Source: Tomitella biformata AHU 1821 (lineage in GTDB: Bacteria; Actinomycetota; Actinomycetes; Mycobacteriales; Mycobacteriaceae). From it: a stretch of 61,755 nucleotides of DNA. Under the pieces are notes generated by a model. That model was not told the DNA's origin. It did not search any database and was given only the letters and a program-made list of their open reading frames with translations. Shown here in pieces: positions 17,770 through 26,854 of this stretch; within the stretch, counting starts at the first letter, position 1; the number at the start of each line of letters is the position of its first letter. The translations under genes were made by a program, and so were the position numbers. The stretch spans positions 1 through 61,755 of the forward strand of contig NZ_BAVQ01000090.1 of assembly GCF_000524475.1 (NCBI RefSeq), given 5' to 3'.

Positions 17770-19794
17770 ATGCACCTGTACCCATTTAGCGCTGTCGTCG
17801 GATCCGACGATATGGCGCTCGCCCTCACCCTGACCACGATCTCGCCCGCCGTCGGCGGCGTGCTGATCCGCGGCGAGAAGGGCACCGCGAAGTCCACAAT
17901 GGTCCGCGCGCAGGCAGCCCTGCTGCCGCCGGTCACTGTGGTTGACGGCTGCCGCTTCTCCTGCGACCCCGCCGCGCCCGACGCCACCTGCCCCGACGGG
18001 CCCCACCAGCCTGATGCGGCCGCACGCGAGCGGCCATCGCGGCTGGTCGAGCTGCCGGTGGGCGCGGGCGACGACCGCGTGACCGGATCGCTGCACCTGG
18101 AGAAGGCGCTCACGACGGGCCAGACGCACTTCGAGCCCGGCCTGCTTGCGGAGGCGCATCGCGGCGTCCTCTACGTCGACGAGGTCAACCTGCTGCATGA
18201 CCACCTGGTGGACCTGCTGCTCGACGCCGCCGCGATGGGCCGTTCGAGCGTGGAGCGCGACGGCGTCTCCGCCGCGCACGCCGCCAAATTCACGCTGGTG
18301 GGCACCATGAACCCGGAGGAAGGGGAGCTGCGCCCGCAGTTGCTCGACCGCTTCGGACTCACCGTCGAGGTCGCCGCGCCGCGGGATCCATTGGAGCGGG
18401 TGGAGATCATCCGTCGCCGCCTGGACTTCGAGAACGACCCGGCGGCCTTCGCCGCACGCTTCGCCGCGGACGAGCGCGACCTCGCGGCCCGCATCGCGGA
18501 CGCCCGCGCCCGCCTGCCGTTCGTGGTGCTGGGCGACTACGCGCTGATGAAGATCGCCGAGATCTGCGCGGCCTTCGAAGTCGACGGTATGCGCGCGGAC
18601 ATCGTCACGGCCCGCGCCGCCCTGGCCCACGCCGCCTGGCACGGCCGCGAGCACGTCGCCAAGGCCGATATCCGGGCTGCCGCTCGACTGTCGATCCCGC
18701 ATCGTCGCCGCCGCAACCCATTCGACGCGCCCGGCATCGACGAGGACCTGCTAGATCAGATTCTCGGCGACGACGAGCCGCCGGAGGGCCCCGAGTCCAC
18801 TGATCCGGAGCCCACTGATCCGGGGCCGGGAGACGGCGCCGACAGCGCTGAGGAGGCGGAAGCCCCAGGCGCGGCCGACGCCTCAGACTCGCCTGAGCCC
18901 TCCAGACCTGAGCACTCCAGGCCTGAGCCCTCCACACCTGAGCCCTCCAGCGACCGGGGCGGACCCGCCCCCACTGGGCAGGTTGCCGCGCCCGACAACC
19001 CCTACCGCCCAAGACTGTTCACGGTCTCCGGCACCGGCGTGGGCTCAGCGGGAAAACGCTCGCGGGCGATCACGTCGAGCGGCCGGACCGTCGGAGTGCA
19101 GCCGGTGAGCGCCGCCGAGGGCCCGATCCACCTGGTCGCGACGATCCGCGCCGCCGCGCGTGCGGGCCGCCGCTCGGTGGGTCCAGAAGACCTGCGCCGC
19201 GCACGCCGCGAGGGCCGCGAGGCGAACCTGATCCTGCTGTGCGTCGACGCGTCGGGCTCGATGGCCGCGCGCAAGCGGATGACCCAGGTCAAGACGGCCG
19301 TGATGTCCCTGCTCCTGGACGCGTACCAGCGCCGGGACAAGGTGGGGCTGGTGCTCTTCCGCGGCTCGGAGGCCAACCTGGCGCTGCCACCGACCGGCTC
19401 CATCGACATCGCCGCGGCGCGGCTGCGGGAGCTGCCGGCGGGCGGCCGCACCCCCCTCGCCGAGGGGCTGCTCACCGCCGTCGAGACGCTGCGGGTGGAG
19501 CGCCTGCGGGACCCCCGCGTCCGGCCGCTGCTCGTCGTCGTCACGGATGGGCGGGCTACGTCGGGGCCCGATGCGATGGCCCGCGCCATGCAGGTCGCCG
19601 ACCACATTGCTGCCCAAGACATCTCGGCACTGGTCATCGACTCGGAGACCGGCCGGTTCCGTCTAGGTCTGGCCGGGGAGCTCGCCCGCCGGATGCGCGC
19701 GAGCCACGTGCCGATCGGCGAGGTCAGCGCGGAGGCCATCACCACGGTGGTCCGCGGCGCAACGACCACCACAAGCAGAGGGAGCGCAGCCTAA
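17770..19794 (+). CDS. Magnesium/cobalt chelatase ChlI-ChlD fusion (AAA+ plus vWA)
   Basis: A 674-residue motor subunit. Residues 1-~325 are an AAA+ ATPase (Walker A GEKGTAKST at 35-43, Walker B VLYVDEVNLL, sensor region GTMNPEEGELRPQLLDRFGL); ~330-420 is a Pro/Glu/Ser linker; ~430-674 is a von Willebrand A domain with MIDAS DASGSM near 493-498 and a distal TDGRAT. In Actinobacteria such fusions are taken to serve CobN in place of CobS/CobT. It sits behind a cobalamin riboswitch and overlaps cobO by one base (TAATG). The linker contains a 15-bp tandem repeat. Confidence 0.93.
   Translation: MHLYPFSAVVGSDDMALALTLTTISPAVGGVLIRGEKGTAKSTMVRAQAALLPPVTVVDGCRFSCDPAAPDATCPDGPHQPDAAARERPSRLVELPVGAGDDRVTGSLHLEKALTTGQTHFEPGLLAEAHRGVLYVDEVNLLHDHLVDLLLDAAAMGRSSVERDGVSAAHAAKFTLVGTMNPEEGELRPQLLDRFGLTVEVAAPRDPLERVEIIRRRLDFENDPAAFAARFAADERDLAARIADARARLPFVVLGDYALMKIAEICAAFEVDGMRADIVTARAALAHAAWHGREHVAKADIRAAARLSIPHRRRRNPFDAPGIDEDLLDQILGDDEPPEGPESTDPEPTDPGPGDGADSAEEAEAPGAADASDSPEPSRPEHSRPEPSTPEPSSDRGGPAPTGQVAAPDNPYRPRLFTVSGTGVGSAGKRSRAITSSGRTVGVQPVSAAEGPIHLVATIRAAARAGRRSVGPEDLRRARREGREANLILLCVDASGSMAARKRMTQVKTAVMSLLLDAYQRRDKVGLVLFRGSEANLALPPTGSIDIAAARLRELPAGGRTPLAEGLLTAVETLRVERLRDPRVRPLLVVVTDGRATSGPDAMARAMQVADHIAAQDISALVIDSETGRFRLGLAGELARRMRASHVPIGEVSAEAITTVVRGATTTTSRGSAA
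18892..18950 (+). repeat. 15-bp tandem repeat (four units) in the chelatase linker
   Basis: Units of CCTGAGCCCTCCAGA start at 18892, 18907, 18922 and 18937 (the last is 14 bp). In frame they encode repeating five-residue blocks such as PEPSR, PEHSR, PEPST. A shorter imperfect duplication (CCACTGATCCGGAG-like) lies just upstream around 18797-18825. The repeats lie between the AAA+ and vWA domains. Confidence 0.9.
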
Positions 19795-20408
19795 TGGCGC
19801 AGGGAGTACCGGAGAATATCCCCGAGGACGGCCTGACCACTCGGCAGCGCCGCAACCGGCCGCTGACGATGGTCCACACCGGCGATGGCAAGGGGAAGTC
19901 CACCGCCGCCTTCGGTTTGACGCTGCGCGGCTGGAACCAGGGCTGGAACATCGGCGTCTTCCAGTTCGTGAAGTCCGCCAAGTGGCGTCTGGGTGAGCAA
20001 TCGGCCTTCGAGGCTCTCGACGAGCTCGGCGCGCAGAGCCCCAAGGGCGGCCGCGTCGAGTGGCACAAGATGGGTTCGGGCTGGTCCTGGTCCCGCAAGG
20101 CCGGCACCGAGGAGGATCACGCCGCCGCCGCGGTCGAGGGCTGGGCGGAGATCAAGCGCCGCATCGCCGCCGAGGAGCATGACCTCTACGTGCTCGACGA
20201 GTTCACCTACCCCATCAACTGGGGCTGGATCGACGTCGACGATGTGGTGGCGACGCTGGCCAACCGCCCGGGCCGCCAGCATGTGGTGATGACCGGCCGT
20301 CGCGCGGATCCGAAGCTGATCGAGCTCGCTGACCTGGTCACCGAGATGACGAAGGTCAAGCACCCGATGGACGCGGGACAGAAGGGGCAGCGGGGGATCG
20401 AGTGGTGA
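19794..20408 (+). CDS. cobO: Cob(I)yrinic acid a,c-diamide adenosyltransferase, CobO
   Basis: A 204-residue CobA/CobO/BtuR-family enzyme that transfers the 5'-deoxyadenosyl group of ATP to Co(I). The reversed-type P-loop HTGDGKGKSTAAFG lies at residues ~28-41, and LYVLDEFTYPINWGW and VVMTGRRADPKLIELADLVTEM are diagnostic. The start overlaps the chlID stop, and the stop overlaps the next gene's start. No cob(II)yrinate reductase is encoded nearby. Confidence 0.97.
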   Translation: MAQGVPENIPEDGLTTRQRRNRPLTMVHTGDGKGKSTAAFGLTLRGWNQGWNIGVFQFVKSAKWRLGEQSAFEALDELGAQSPKGGRVEWHKMGSGWSWSRKAGTEEDHAAAAVEGWAEIKRRIAAEEHDLYVLDEFTYPINWGWIDVDDVVATLANRPGRQHVVMTGRRADPKLIELADLVTEMTKVKHPMDAGQKGQRGIEW

Positions 20409-22867
20409 ACCGCTCAGCCCTGCCTCGGATTGTGATCGCCGCGCCCGCCTCGGGGCACGGGAAGACCACCATCGCCACGGGTTTGATGGCGGCGCTGCGC
20501 TCGGCGGGCCATCGCGTCTCCGGGCACAAGGTGGGGCCGGACTTCATCGACCCCGGCTACCACAGCCTCGCGACCGGGCTGCCCGGCCGCAACCTCGACG
20601 CGCACCTCGTCGGCGTCGATAAGCTCGCTCCGCTGCTGCTGCACGGGGCGGCAGACGCCGAGATCGCCGTCATCGAGGGCGTGATGGGGCTGTACGACGG
20701 AATGATCGGCGGCAGTGGATTCGCGTCCACCGCGCACGTGGCGAAGGTTCTAGACGCGCCCGTGGTGCTCGTGGTCGACATCTCGCACGCCTCCCGGTCG
20801 ATCGCCGCCGTGGTCCAGGGCCTGGCCGGCTTCGACACCGCGGTTCGCATCGCGGGCGTGATCTTGAACAAGGCGGGCTCGGAACGGCATGCGGGCGAAG
20901 TTATCTCGGCACTTGAGGAGACCGGCATCGAGGTGCTCGGAGTCCTCGGGCGCGATGACGGCATTGTGGCGCCGTCACGGCATCTCGGCCTGGTGCCGGC
21001 GGCGGAGCGGCCCGAGGCGCAGGCGGCGCTCGCCACGCTCGCCGACAAAATCGCCGAGCGCATCGACCTGGACAAAATCTTGGAGATCGCCAGGAGCGCA
21101 CCGGGATTGGCCGCTGAATCCTGGGATCCAGCCGTCGCGATGGCGGCGGACGCCCGGCCGCTGGGTGAGGACAGCCCCGTCGTGGCGATCGCCGGCGGGC
21201 GCTCGTTCACGTTCCGCTACGCCGAGACCGAGGAGCTGTTGCGCGCCGCCGGCTGCCGCACGGTGATCTTCGATCCCATGCGGGATGACGCGCTCCCGAA
21301 GGGCACCGCCGGGATCTACCTGGGTGGGGGATTCCCTGAGGTGCACGCATCGGCGCTGTCCGGGAATGAGCTGCTGCGCAGGCAGATTCGGGACGCCATC
21401 GCGTCGGGTGTCCCCACCGTCGCGGAATGCGCGGGGCTGTTGTACCTGTGCCAGGACGTAGACGGCGCACCCATGGTGGGCGCGCTCGACGCGTCCGGGG
21501 CAATGTCCCCGCGGCTGACGCTGTCGTATCGCACCGCCATCGCGGCGGCGGATTCCCTGCTCGCAGTCGCCGGCACCCGCGTGACTGGGCATGAGTTCCA
21601 CCGCACGGTAGTCTCCACCACCGGAACAGCCCCGGCCTGGCTGCTCGACGGGCGGCCCGACGGTTTCAGCGCTGACCCCGCGGGGCTCGGCAGACCGACT
21701 CTGCATGCGTCCTACCTGCACACGCACTGGGCCGGCTGGCCAGAGCTCGCGGCGCGGTTTGTGGCCGCTGTGCGAGAGGCGACGCCCATCGCACCGGCCG
21801 CCGCGCGCCCCGCCGTCAACGCCCCCGTTTCCCGTGAAACTACCGTTGCCCCCATCGATTTGGGTCACCACGGCGATCGAGAGGTGGGCAACGGGCTGGT
21901 GGACTTCGCCGTTAATGTCCGCCGCGGCGGGCGGCCCGAGTGGCTAGAACGGGCACTTGCCGAGTCGATGGCCGGGCTGGCCGCCTATCCGAACGACGCT
22001 GCCGCGCGCGAGGCCATCGCCGCCCGGCATGTGCGCAGGCCGGCCGAGGTGCTGCCGACCTCCGGCGGGGCCGAGGCTTTCACGCTGATCGCCCGGGCGC
22101 GGGCCTGGCGGCGACCGGTGGTGGTGCATCCACAGTTCACGGAGCCCGAGGCTGCCCTGCTGGCAGCCGGCCATCGCGTGGAGCGGGTGCTGCTGCGGCC
22201 GGAGGATCGCTTCGGGCTGGCGGGCGTGGAGATTCCGGCGGATGCCGACCTGCTGATGCTGGGCAATCCGACGAACCCCACCGGGGTGCTGCACGCTGCG
22301 GCGGATCTCCTGGGACTGCTGCGGCCGGGGCGGGTTGTGGTGGTCGACGAGGCGTTCATGGACGTGGTGCCAGGCGAGACGCAGTCCCTCATCAGCCGCC
22401 GTTTGCCCGGGCTGATCGTCGTGCGCAGCCTGACGAAAACCTGGTCCCTCGCGGGACTGCGGGCCGGGTACGTCGTGGCGGAGCCCGAGCTGATCAGCGA
22501 GCTGGCAGCGCAGCAGCCGCCGTGGTCGGTGTCCGGTCCGGCCGCCGCAGCGATGATCGCGTGCATGTCGCCGGACGCATCCGCAGAGGCGGCCCGGATC
22601 GCGAGGTCGATCATCGCCGAACGCGCGGTGCTGGCGGACGGGCTCGCCGAGTTGGGGCTGCCGGTCGCGGGCGGACTCGCAGCACCGTTCGTCTTGGTCC
22701 AGGTCCCGACCGGACTGCGGGAGGCCCTGCGCGAAATCGGTTTCGCGGTGCGTCGCGGGGATACCTTTCCCGGGTTGGGGCCCGAATGGATCCGTATTGC
22801 GGTGCGGGACGCCGCGAGTAGCCGGGGATTGTGTGCCGCGATAAGTTCAGTGCTCGGGTCTCGCTGA
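20402..22867 (+). CDS. Cobyrinate a,c-diamide synthase CobB fused to CobC-like aminotransferase
   Basis: An 821-residue bifunctional protein. Residues 1-~455 are CobB/CbiA: ATP loop APASGHGKTTIATGL, HKVGPDFIDPGYH, IEGVMGLYDG and a glutaminase Cys343 in AECAGLLYL. Residues ~490-821 are a PLP class I/II aminotransferase fold of the CobC/threonine-phosphate decarboxylase type: TSGGAEAFTL, LGNPTNPTG, VVDEAF and PLP-lysine K679 in SLTKTWSLAGLRAGY. The protein would join side-chain amidation with supply of aminopropanol phosphate. Start codons GTG 20402 and GTG 20405 both overlap the cobO stop. No frameshift or stop separates the halves. Confidence 0.92.
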   Translation: MVNRSALPRIVIAAPASGHGKTTIATGLMAALRSAGHRVSGHKVGPDFIDPGYHSLATGLPGRNLDAHLVGVDKLAPLLLHGAADAEIAVIEGVMGLYDGMIGGSGFASTAHVAKVLDAPVVLVVDISHASRSIAAVVQGLAGFDTAVRIAGVILNKAGSERHAGEVISALEETGIEVLGVLGRDDGIVAPSRHLGLVPAAERPEAQAALATLADKIAERIDLDKILEIARSAPGLAAESWDPAVAMAADARPLGEDSPVVAIAGGRSFTFRYAETEELLRAAGCRTVIFDPMRDDALPKGTAGIYLGGGFPEVHASALSGNELLRRQIRDAIASGVPTVAECAGLLYLCQDVDGAPMVGALDASGAMSPRLTLSYRTAIAAADSLLAVAGTRVTGHEFHRTVVSTTGTAPAWLLDGRPDGFSADPAGLGRPTLHASYLHTHWAGWPELAARFVAAVREATPIAPAAARPAVNAPVSRETTVAPIDLGHHGDREVGNGLVDFAVNVRRGGRPEWLERALAESMAGLAAYPNDAAAREAIAARHVRRPAEVLPTSGGAEAFTLIARARAWRRPVVVHPQFTEPEAALLAAGHRVERVLLRPEDRFGLAGVEIPADADLLMLGNPTNPTGVLHAAADLLGLLRPGRVVVVDEAFMDVVPGETQSLISRRLPGLIVVRSLTKTWSLAGLRAGYVVAEPELISELAAQQPPWSVSGPAAAAMIACMSPDASAEAARIARSIIAERAVLADGLAELGLPVAGGLAAPFVLVQVPTGLREALREIGFAVRRGDTFPGLGPEWIRIAVRDAASSRGLCAAISSVLGSR

Positions 22868-22965
22868 ATCACGACTGCGAATTGTTGTCGGCGCCATTGG
22901 CTATGCTTTTGCGAATTAGCCAGACGGGATACCTGGCATAAGCATTCTTACTGAGGACGGGCCCT

Positions 22966-23682
22966 ATGAGCACACCGCAGCCGCCAGAGCAGGGGGGACA
23001 GGCCTGGTCTGAGAGCTCGCCGCCTGAACACCGGCCCATCGGGTATCCGCCGACCCAGCAATTCGTTCCCAATGAGCAATATGGGAACCCCCAGTTTCCG
23101 GGCCAGCCCTATTCCGACCCGGGCTACTCGAATCAGCAATACCCTGGACAGGCCTATCCGCCGAGCGCAGAAAGCGCGCAGTATTACGCGCCGCCGCCGC
23201 CCCCGCCGAGCAAGACCCCGGCCTGGGCGTGGGTGCTGTTGGTGGTGGTCGTCGTCGCACTGCTTGGTGGTGGTGGCTATCTGGGCGTCTCGCAGTTGGT
23301 CGGCTCGAACAACTCGCCCGTCGCCACGCGGGCCGATGGCGCGAACTCGACCGTGCCACGGGCAGTGACGCCCTCCGCTCGGCCGTCGACGTCGGCTCCC
23401 ACGACCTCCCGCACCCCACAGGTGAGCCTGCCGGCGAACGCGACCCCGTGCAGCACAACCCAGAGGACCGCGGAGTTCAGCTCCTCAGCGGTTGCGGGCA
23501 ACACGTCCTGCCCGTTCGCGGAGGAGGTGCGGATGGCATATCTGCAGCAGCAGCAACGGGGCGTGCCGGTGGTGGTGGAGGCGTGGAGCCCCACTACCAA
23601 GGAGATGTACACGATGGCGTGCTCGGGCGTCGACATCGTGCGGTGCGCCGGCGGCAATGGCGCGGTCGTCTATGTCTACTGA
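22966..23682 (+). CDS. Pro/Gln/Tyr-rich single-pass membrane protein
   Basis: A 238-residue protein of unknown function. Residues 1-85 are cytoplasmic-type low complexity rich in Pro, Gln, Tyr and Gly (QQYPGQAYPP, YAPPPPPP); one hydrophobic helix spans ~86-108; a Thr/Ser/Pro stalk follows, then a C-terminal ~80-residue domain with four Cys (PCSTT, TSCPF, MACSG, VRCAG) that could form two disulfides outside the membrane. This layout is common in mycolate-actinobacterial envelope proteins. It overlaps the next gene by 11 bp and is probably co-transcribed with it. GAGGACGG precedes the ATG. Confidence 0.8.
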   Translation: MSTPQPPEQGGQAWSESSPPEHRPIGYPPTQQFVPNEQYGNPQFPGQPYSDPGYSNQQYPGQAYPPSAESAQYYAPPPPPPSKTPAWAWVLLVVVVVALLGGGGYLGVSQLVGSNNSPVATRADGANSTVPRAVTPSARPSTSAPTTSRTPQVSLPANATPCSTTQRTAEFSSSAVAGNTSCPFAEEVRMAYLQQQQRGVPVVVEAWSPTTKEMYTMACSGVDIVRCAGGNGAVVYVY

Positions 23683-24589
23683 GGTGCGGCCCGCGGGGCG
23701 ATGGCCAGGGGGCCGGTTCAGGCGAGTGCTGCTCACTGGCGTCGCGGTCACGGCGGTGACGCTGCTATCCGGGTGCACCATCCCGACGGCGGAGACGGAC
23801 GCGGTGCAGGCGACCCTCGAGGTCGGCGTGCCGCCCGTGGTCGAGACCACCACGGCCCCGGAGCCGCCGACCCACGAGCGGTTCGCCGCGGCCTTTGACG
23901 AACTCAGCGCGACGCTGGCCGGCACGGTGGGCATCGCGATCGGCCCGGTCGGCGCCGACGGCTCCGTGGAAGTGGCCGGGGAGTGGGCCAGCGGCCCCGC
24001 GTGGTCCACTATCAAAGTGCCGCTGGCGATCGCGGCTTTGAATTCTTCGGGCGGCGCGGAACAAGCGGACGCGGTGCAGAGCGCGATCACGATCTCCGAC
24101 AACGCCGCCGCGGAGCAACTGTGGTCCGCGCTGGGCTCGCCCGAGGACGCGGCGCTCGCGGTCGAGGGCGTGTTGCAAGAGTTTGGCGACCGCACCACCA
24201 CCGTGCCGTCCACGCGGGCCCGTCCGGAGTACTCGATCTTCGGGCAGACAGACTGGTCGCTCTCGGAGCAGGCCCGCTTCGGCTCCGCACTGGCGTGCAA
24301 GCCGGAGGCCGAGCCCGTCTATTCGCTGATGGGGCAGATCTCCGGGGACCAGAGCTGGGGCCTGGGGGCACTTGCGGACGCCCACTTCAAAGGCGGTTGG
24401 GGGCCAGGCCCGACCGGCGGCTATCTCGTGCGCCAACTTGGCGTGATCGACACGCCCACAGGACAATTGACGGTGGCAATCGCCGCCGAGACCGCCGGGT
24501 CCTTCACCGACGGGACGGCGCTGTTGAGCCAGGTGGCCGGCTGGATCTCCGCCAACCCGGCGCTGCTGCCGATCGGCGGCAGCTGCTGA
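23672..24589 (+). CDS. Lipoprotein with class A beta-lactamase/PBP-type fold
   Basis: A 305-residue secreted lipoprotein: signal helix then lipobox LLSGC (Cys35). The body shows the active-site order of class A serine penicillin-recognising proteins: S112-T-I-K115 (SxxK) and S142-D-N144 (SDN). The third motif reads K240-G-G in place of KTG/KSG, and no clear ExxLN omega-loop motif is seen, so true beta-lactamase activity is doubtful. It may be a peptidoglycan-related hydrolase or an inactive binder. The start at ATG 23672 overlaps the preceding membrane protein; a longer frame upstream was rejected. It converges on cobK with 4 bp between stops. Confidence 0.8.
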   Translation: MSTEVRPAGRWPGGRFRRVLLTGVAVTAVTLLSGCTIPTAETDAVQATLEVGVPPVVETTTAPEPPTHERFAAAFDELSATLAGTVGIAIGPVGADGSVEVAGEWASGPAWSTIKVPLAIAALNSSGGAEQADAVQSAITISDNAAAEQLWSALGSPEDAALAVEGVLQEFGDRTTTVPSTRARPEYSIFGQTDWSLSEQARFGSALACKPEAEPVYSLMGQISGDQSWGLGALADAHFKGGWGPGPTGGYLVRQLGVIDTPTGQLTVAIAAETAGSFTDGTALLSQVAGWISANPALLPIGGSC

Positions 24590-24593
24590 GCGG

Positions 24594-25331
24594 CTAGCGC
24601 GCAGCCCACGCGATGGCGTGCGCCAGCGTGTCCACCGTCGTGGTGGTCGGGCCTGCGGGCTCGGGCCTGCGCACGATGACCACGCGCACCCCGAGCTCGG
24701 CGGCGGCGTCGAGCTTGGCGCGGGTGTAGTCGCCGCCGGAGTCCTTCGTCACCAAGGTGGTGACGCGGAAGCTGCGGAGCAGCTCCCGCTCGTCTGCCAG
24801 CAGATATGGACCCCGCCGCTCGAGCACCTGCCAGCCCCGCGGGAGGGGCTCCGCAATCGGGTCGACCACCCGCACCAGCACGGCATTCGTCGCCAGTGGC
24901 CCGGTGAAATGGGCCAGGGTCTGGCGGCCGGTGCTGAGGAACACCCGCTCGCCGGGCGCGGCGGCGGCGCGGGCGGCCTCGTGATGGTCGTCCACCCACG
25001 TCCACTTCTCAGACCCGGGCAGGCCGGACCAGCCAGGCCGGGCGAAGCGCAGCAGCGGCACCCCGGCATGCGCGCAGGCCGCGACGGCATTGGCGCTGAT
25101 GGTCGCCGCGAACGGATGGGTGGCGTCCACGACGGCATCGACGCCGTGCTCCGCGAGGTAGGTGGCGAGCCCGGCGATGCCGCCGAAGCCACCCTGGCGT
25201 ACCTCGCCGACGGGCATCCGCGGCCGGCTGACCCGGCCAGCTAGCGAGGACGTCGCGGTGATCCGGCGCGTGTGCAACTCGGTGGCCAGAGCCCGGGCCT
25301 CGCCGGTCCCGCCCAGGATCAGGATGCTCAT
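24594..25331 (-). CDS. cobK: Precorrin-6A reductase, CobK
   Basis: A 245-residue NADPH-dependent enzyme reducing precorrin-6A to precorrin-6B (dihydro-precorrin-6). Diagnostic features are the N-terminal ILILGGTGEARALA, the internal VVDATHPFAATIS and the C-terminal VTKDSGGDYTRAKLDAAAELGVRVVIVRRP. The ATG overlaps the cobQ stop (ATGA). Confidence 0.96.
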   Translation of the reverse strand: MSILILGGTGEARALATELHTRRITATSSLAGRVSRPRMPVGEVRQGGFGGIAGLATYLAEHGVDAVVDATHPFAATISANAVAACAHAGVPLLRFARPGWSGLPGSEKWTWVDDHHEAARAAAAPGERVFLSTGRQTLAHFTGPLATNAVLVRVVDPIAEPLPRGWQVLERRGPYLLADERELLRSFRVTTLVTKDSGGDYTRAKLDAAAELGVRVVIVRRPEPAGPTTTTVDTLAHAIAWAAR

Positions 25332-26818
25332 GCCAGGCCGCCCGTCACGGTGCGCATTCCGGAAGGTGCTCCACCGGAGGCAATCTCGAGGATGTGGTCG
25401 ATGTCCAGGTGCTCCTCAGCGAGGTCGGCGAGGGTCTCCAGGCGGGCCTCGCGGGCGGCGGGGAAGCTCACCGTGGAGGACGCGTCCGGGAGCCCCAGCA
25501 GCGCCGACGCCTCGCGAAGCCAGCCGGATCGGGTGTCGTCGTTCTCCAGGCTGCCATGCCACATAGTGCCGAAGACCGCGCCGGAGCGGGCACCGCCAAG
25601 GAACTCGTCGCCCCCGTGCCGCTCGATGGCGCCGTGGTGGATCTCGTAGCCGCTCGCGTGGGCCCCGTACGCGCGGCCCGCCGCGAGGCGCAGCGTCTTG
25701 TCGGCGCCGAAGGTGGTGCGGATGTCCAGGAGGCCCAAGCCCTCGGCTGTCGCGGGCTCGCCCTCAATGCCGTGCGGGTCCTCGATCATGGCGCCGAGCA
25801 TCTGGAAGCCGCCGCAGATGCCGAGCACGACGCCGCCGCGCCGGGCATGTCCGGCGATGGCCTCGGCCAGCCCGCGCTCGCGGAGCCACGCCAGATCGCC
25901 GAGCGTGGCACGGGTGCCGGGCAGCACGACGATGTCGGCCTGCGCGAGCTGGCGCGGGTGGTCCACGAACGAGACCTGCAGCCCGGGCTCCAGGCACAGC
26001 GCGTCGATGTCGGTGAAGTTGCTGATCCGCGGGAACCGGACGACGGCCACCGACAGCGGGGTCGCGTCGACTGGCAGGGTGTGGGTTCCCCTGTCCGACA
26101 AGGCAAGCGAGTCCTCGGAGTCGAGCCACAGTCCGGGCTGCCACGGCAGCACGCCGAGCATCGGGCGGTCGGTGAGCTCGCGCAGAGTGTCGAGGCCCGG
26201 CGCCAGGAGGCTGACGTCGCCGCGGAACTTGTTGATGATGAAGCCGCTGACGAGGGCCTGGTCCGCGGCGTCGAGCAGGGCGAGGCTGCCGAACATCGCC
26301 GCGAACACGCCGCCGCGGTCGATGTCGCCGACGATCAGGGTGGGGATCTGCCCGTGCTGAGCCAGGCCCATGTTGACGTAGTCGTTGGCGCGGAGGTTGA
26401 TCTCCGCGGGGCTGCCGGCGCCCTCGCACACCACCACGTCGTACCGGGAGGATAGGTCATCGAAGGCTTCAAAAGCCGCCCGCGCGAGGGCTTTACGACC
26501 GCTCGCGAACTCGCCCGCGTCCAGGGTCCCGGCGGGCTGGCCCATGACGATCACGTGGCTGCGGCGGTCGCTGCCCGGCTTGAGCAGCACCGGGTTCATC
26601 GCCGTCTCGGGCTCGGCCTGCGCGGCCACCGATTGGATCCACTGGGCGCGGCCGATCTCAGTTCCGGCGGTCGTGACCATCGAGTTGTTCGACATGTTCT
26701 GGGCCTTGAACGGGGCCACCGAGACGCCCCGCCGCGCGAGTGCCCGGCACAGCGCGGTGGTGACGACGCTCTTGCCCGCGTCGGAGGTGGTTCCGGCGAT
26801 GAGCAGGCTGCGACGCAT
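25328..26818 (-). CDS. cobQ: Cobyric acid synthase, CobQ
   Basis: A 496-residue glutamine-dependent amidotransferase amidating side chains b, d, e and g of adenosylcobyrinic acid a,c-diamide. The N-terminal ATP domain reads IAGTTSDAGKSVVTTALCRAL and FKAQNMSNNSMVT; the C-terminal class I glutaminase has its nucleophile in LGICGGFQMLG and a His near YEIHHG. The upstream SMP-30-like gene ends only 36 bp away, so the genes may be co-transcribed, but a TAACAT box 8 nt before the ATG may also give a leaderless transcript. No riboswitch is present. Confidence 0.97.
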   Translation of the reverse strand: MRRSLLIAGTTSDAGKSVVTTALCRALARRGVSVAPFKAQNMSNNSMVTTAGTEIGRAQWIQSVAAQAEPETAMNPVLLKPGSDRRSHVIVMGQPAGTLDAGEFASGRKALARAAFEAFDDLSSRYDVVVCEGAGSPAEINLRANDYVNMGLAQHGQIPTLIVGDIDRGGVFAAMFGSLALLDAADQALVSGFIINKFRGDVSLLAPGLDTLRELTDRPMLGVLPWQPGLWLDSEDSLALSDRGTHTLPVDATPLSVAVVRFPRISNFTDIDALCLEPGLQVSFVDHPRQLAQADIVVLPGTRATLGDLAWLRERGLAEAIAGHARRGGVVLGICGGFQMLGAMIEDPHGIEGEPATAEGLGLLDIRTTFGADKTLRLAAGRAYGAHASGYEIHHGAIERHGGDEFLGGARSGAVFGTMWHGSLENDDTRSGWLREASALLGLPDASSTVSFPAAREARLETLADLAEEHLDIDHILEIASGGAPSGMRTVTGGLA

Positions 26819-26854
26819 GACTGGTGATGTTACCGCGCGCGGCGCGGGTGGTTT

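Noticed and set aside
17503-18702. Minus-strand open frame extending cobL to 816 residues
   Set aside because: The extension is antisense to the well-supported chelatase gene and the riboswitch; CobL similarity starts exactly at the ATG at 17502.
26826-26850. CCGCGC-GCG-GCGCGG repeat upstream of cobQ
   Set aside because: Low-complexity GC alternation with no U-tract or conserved context; not separable from composition.
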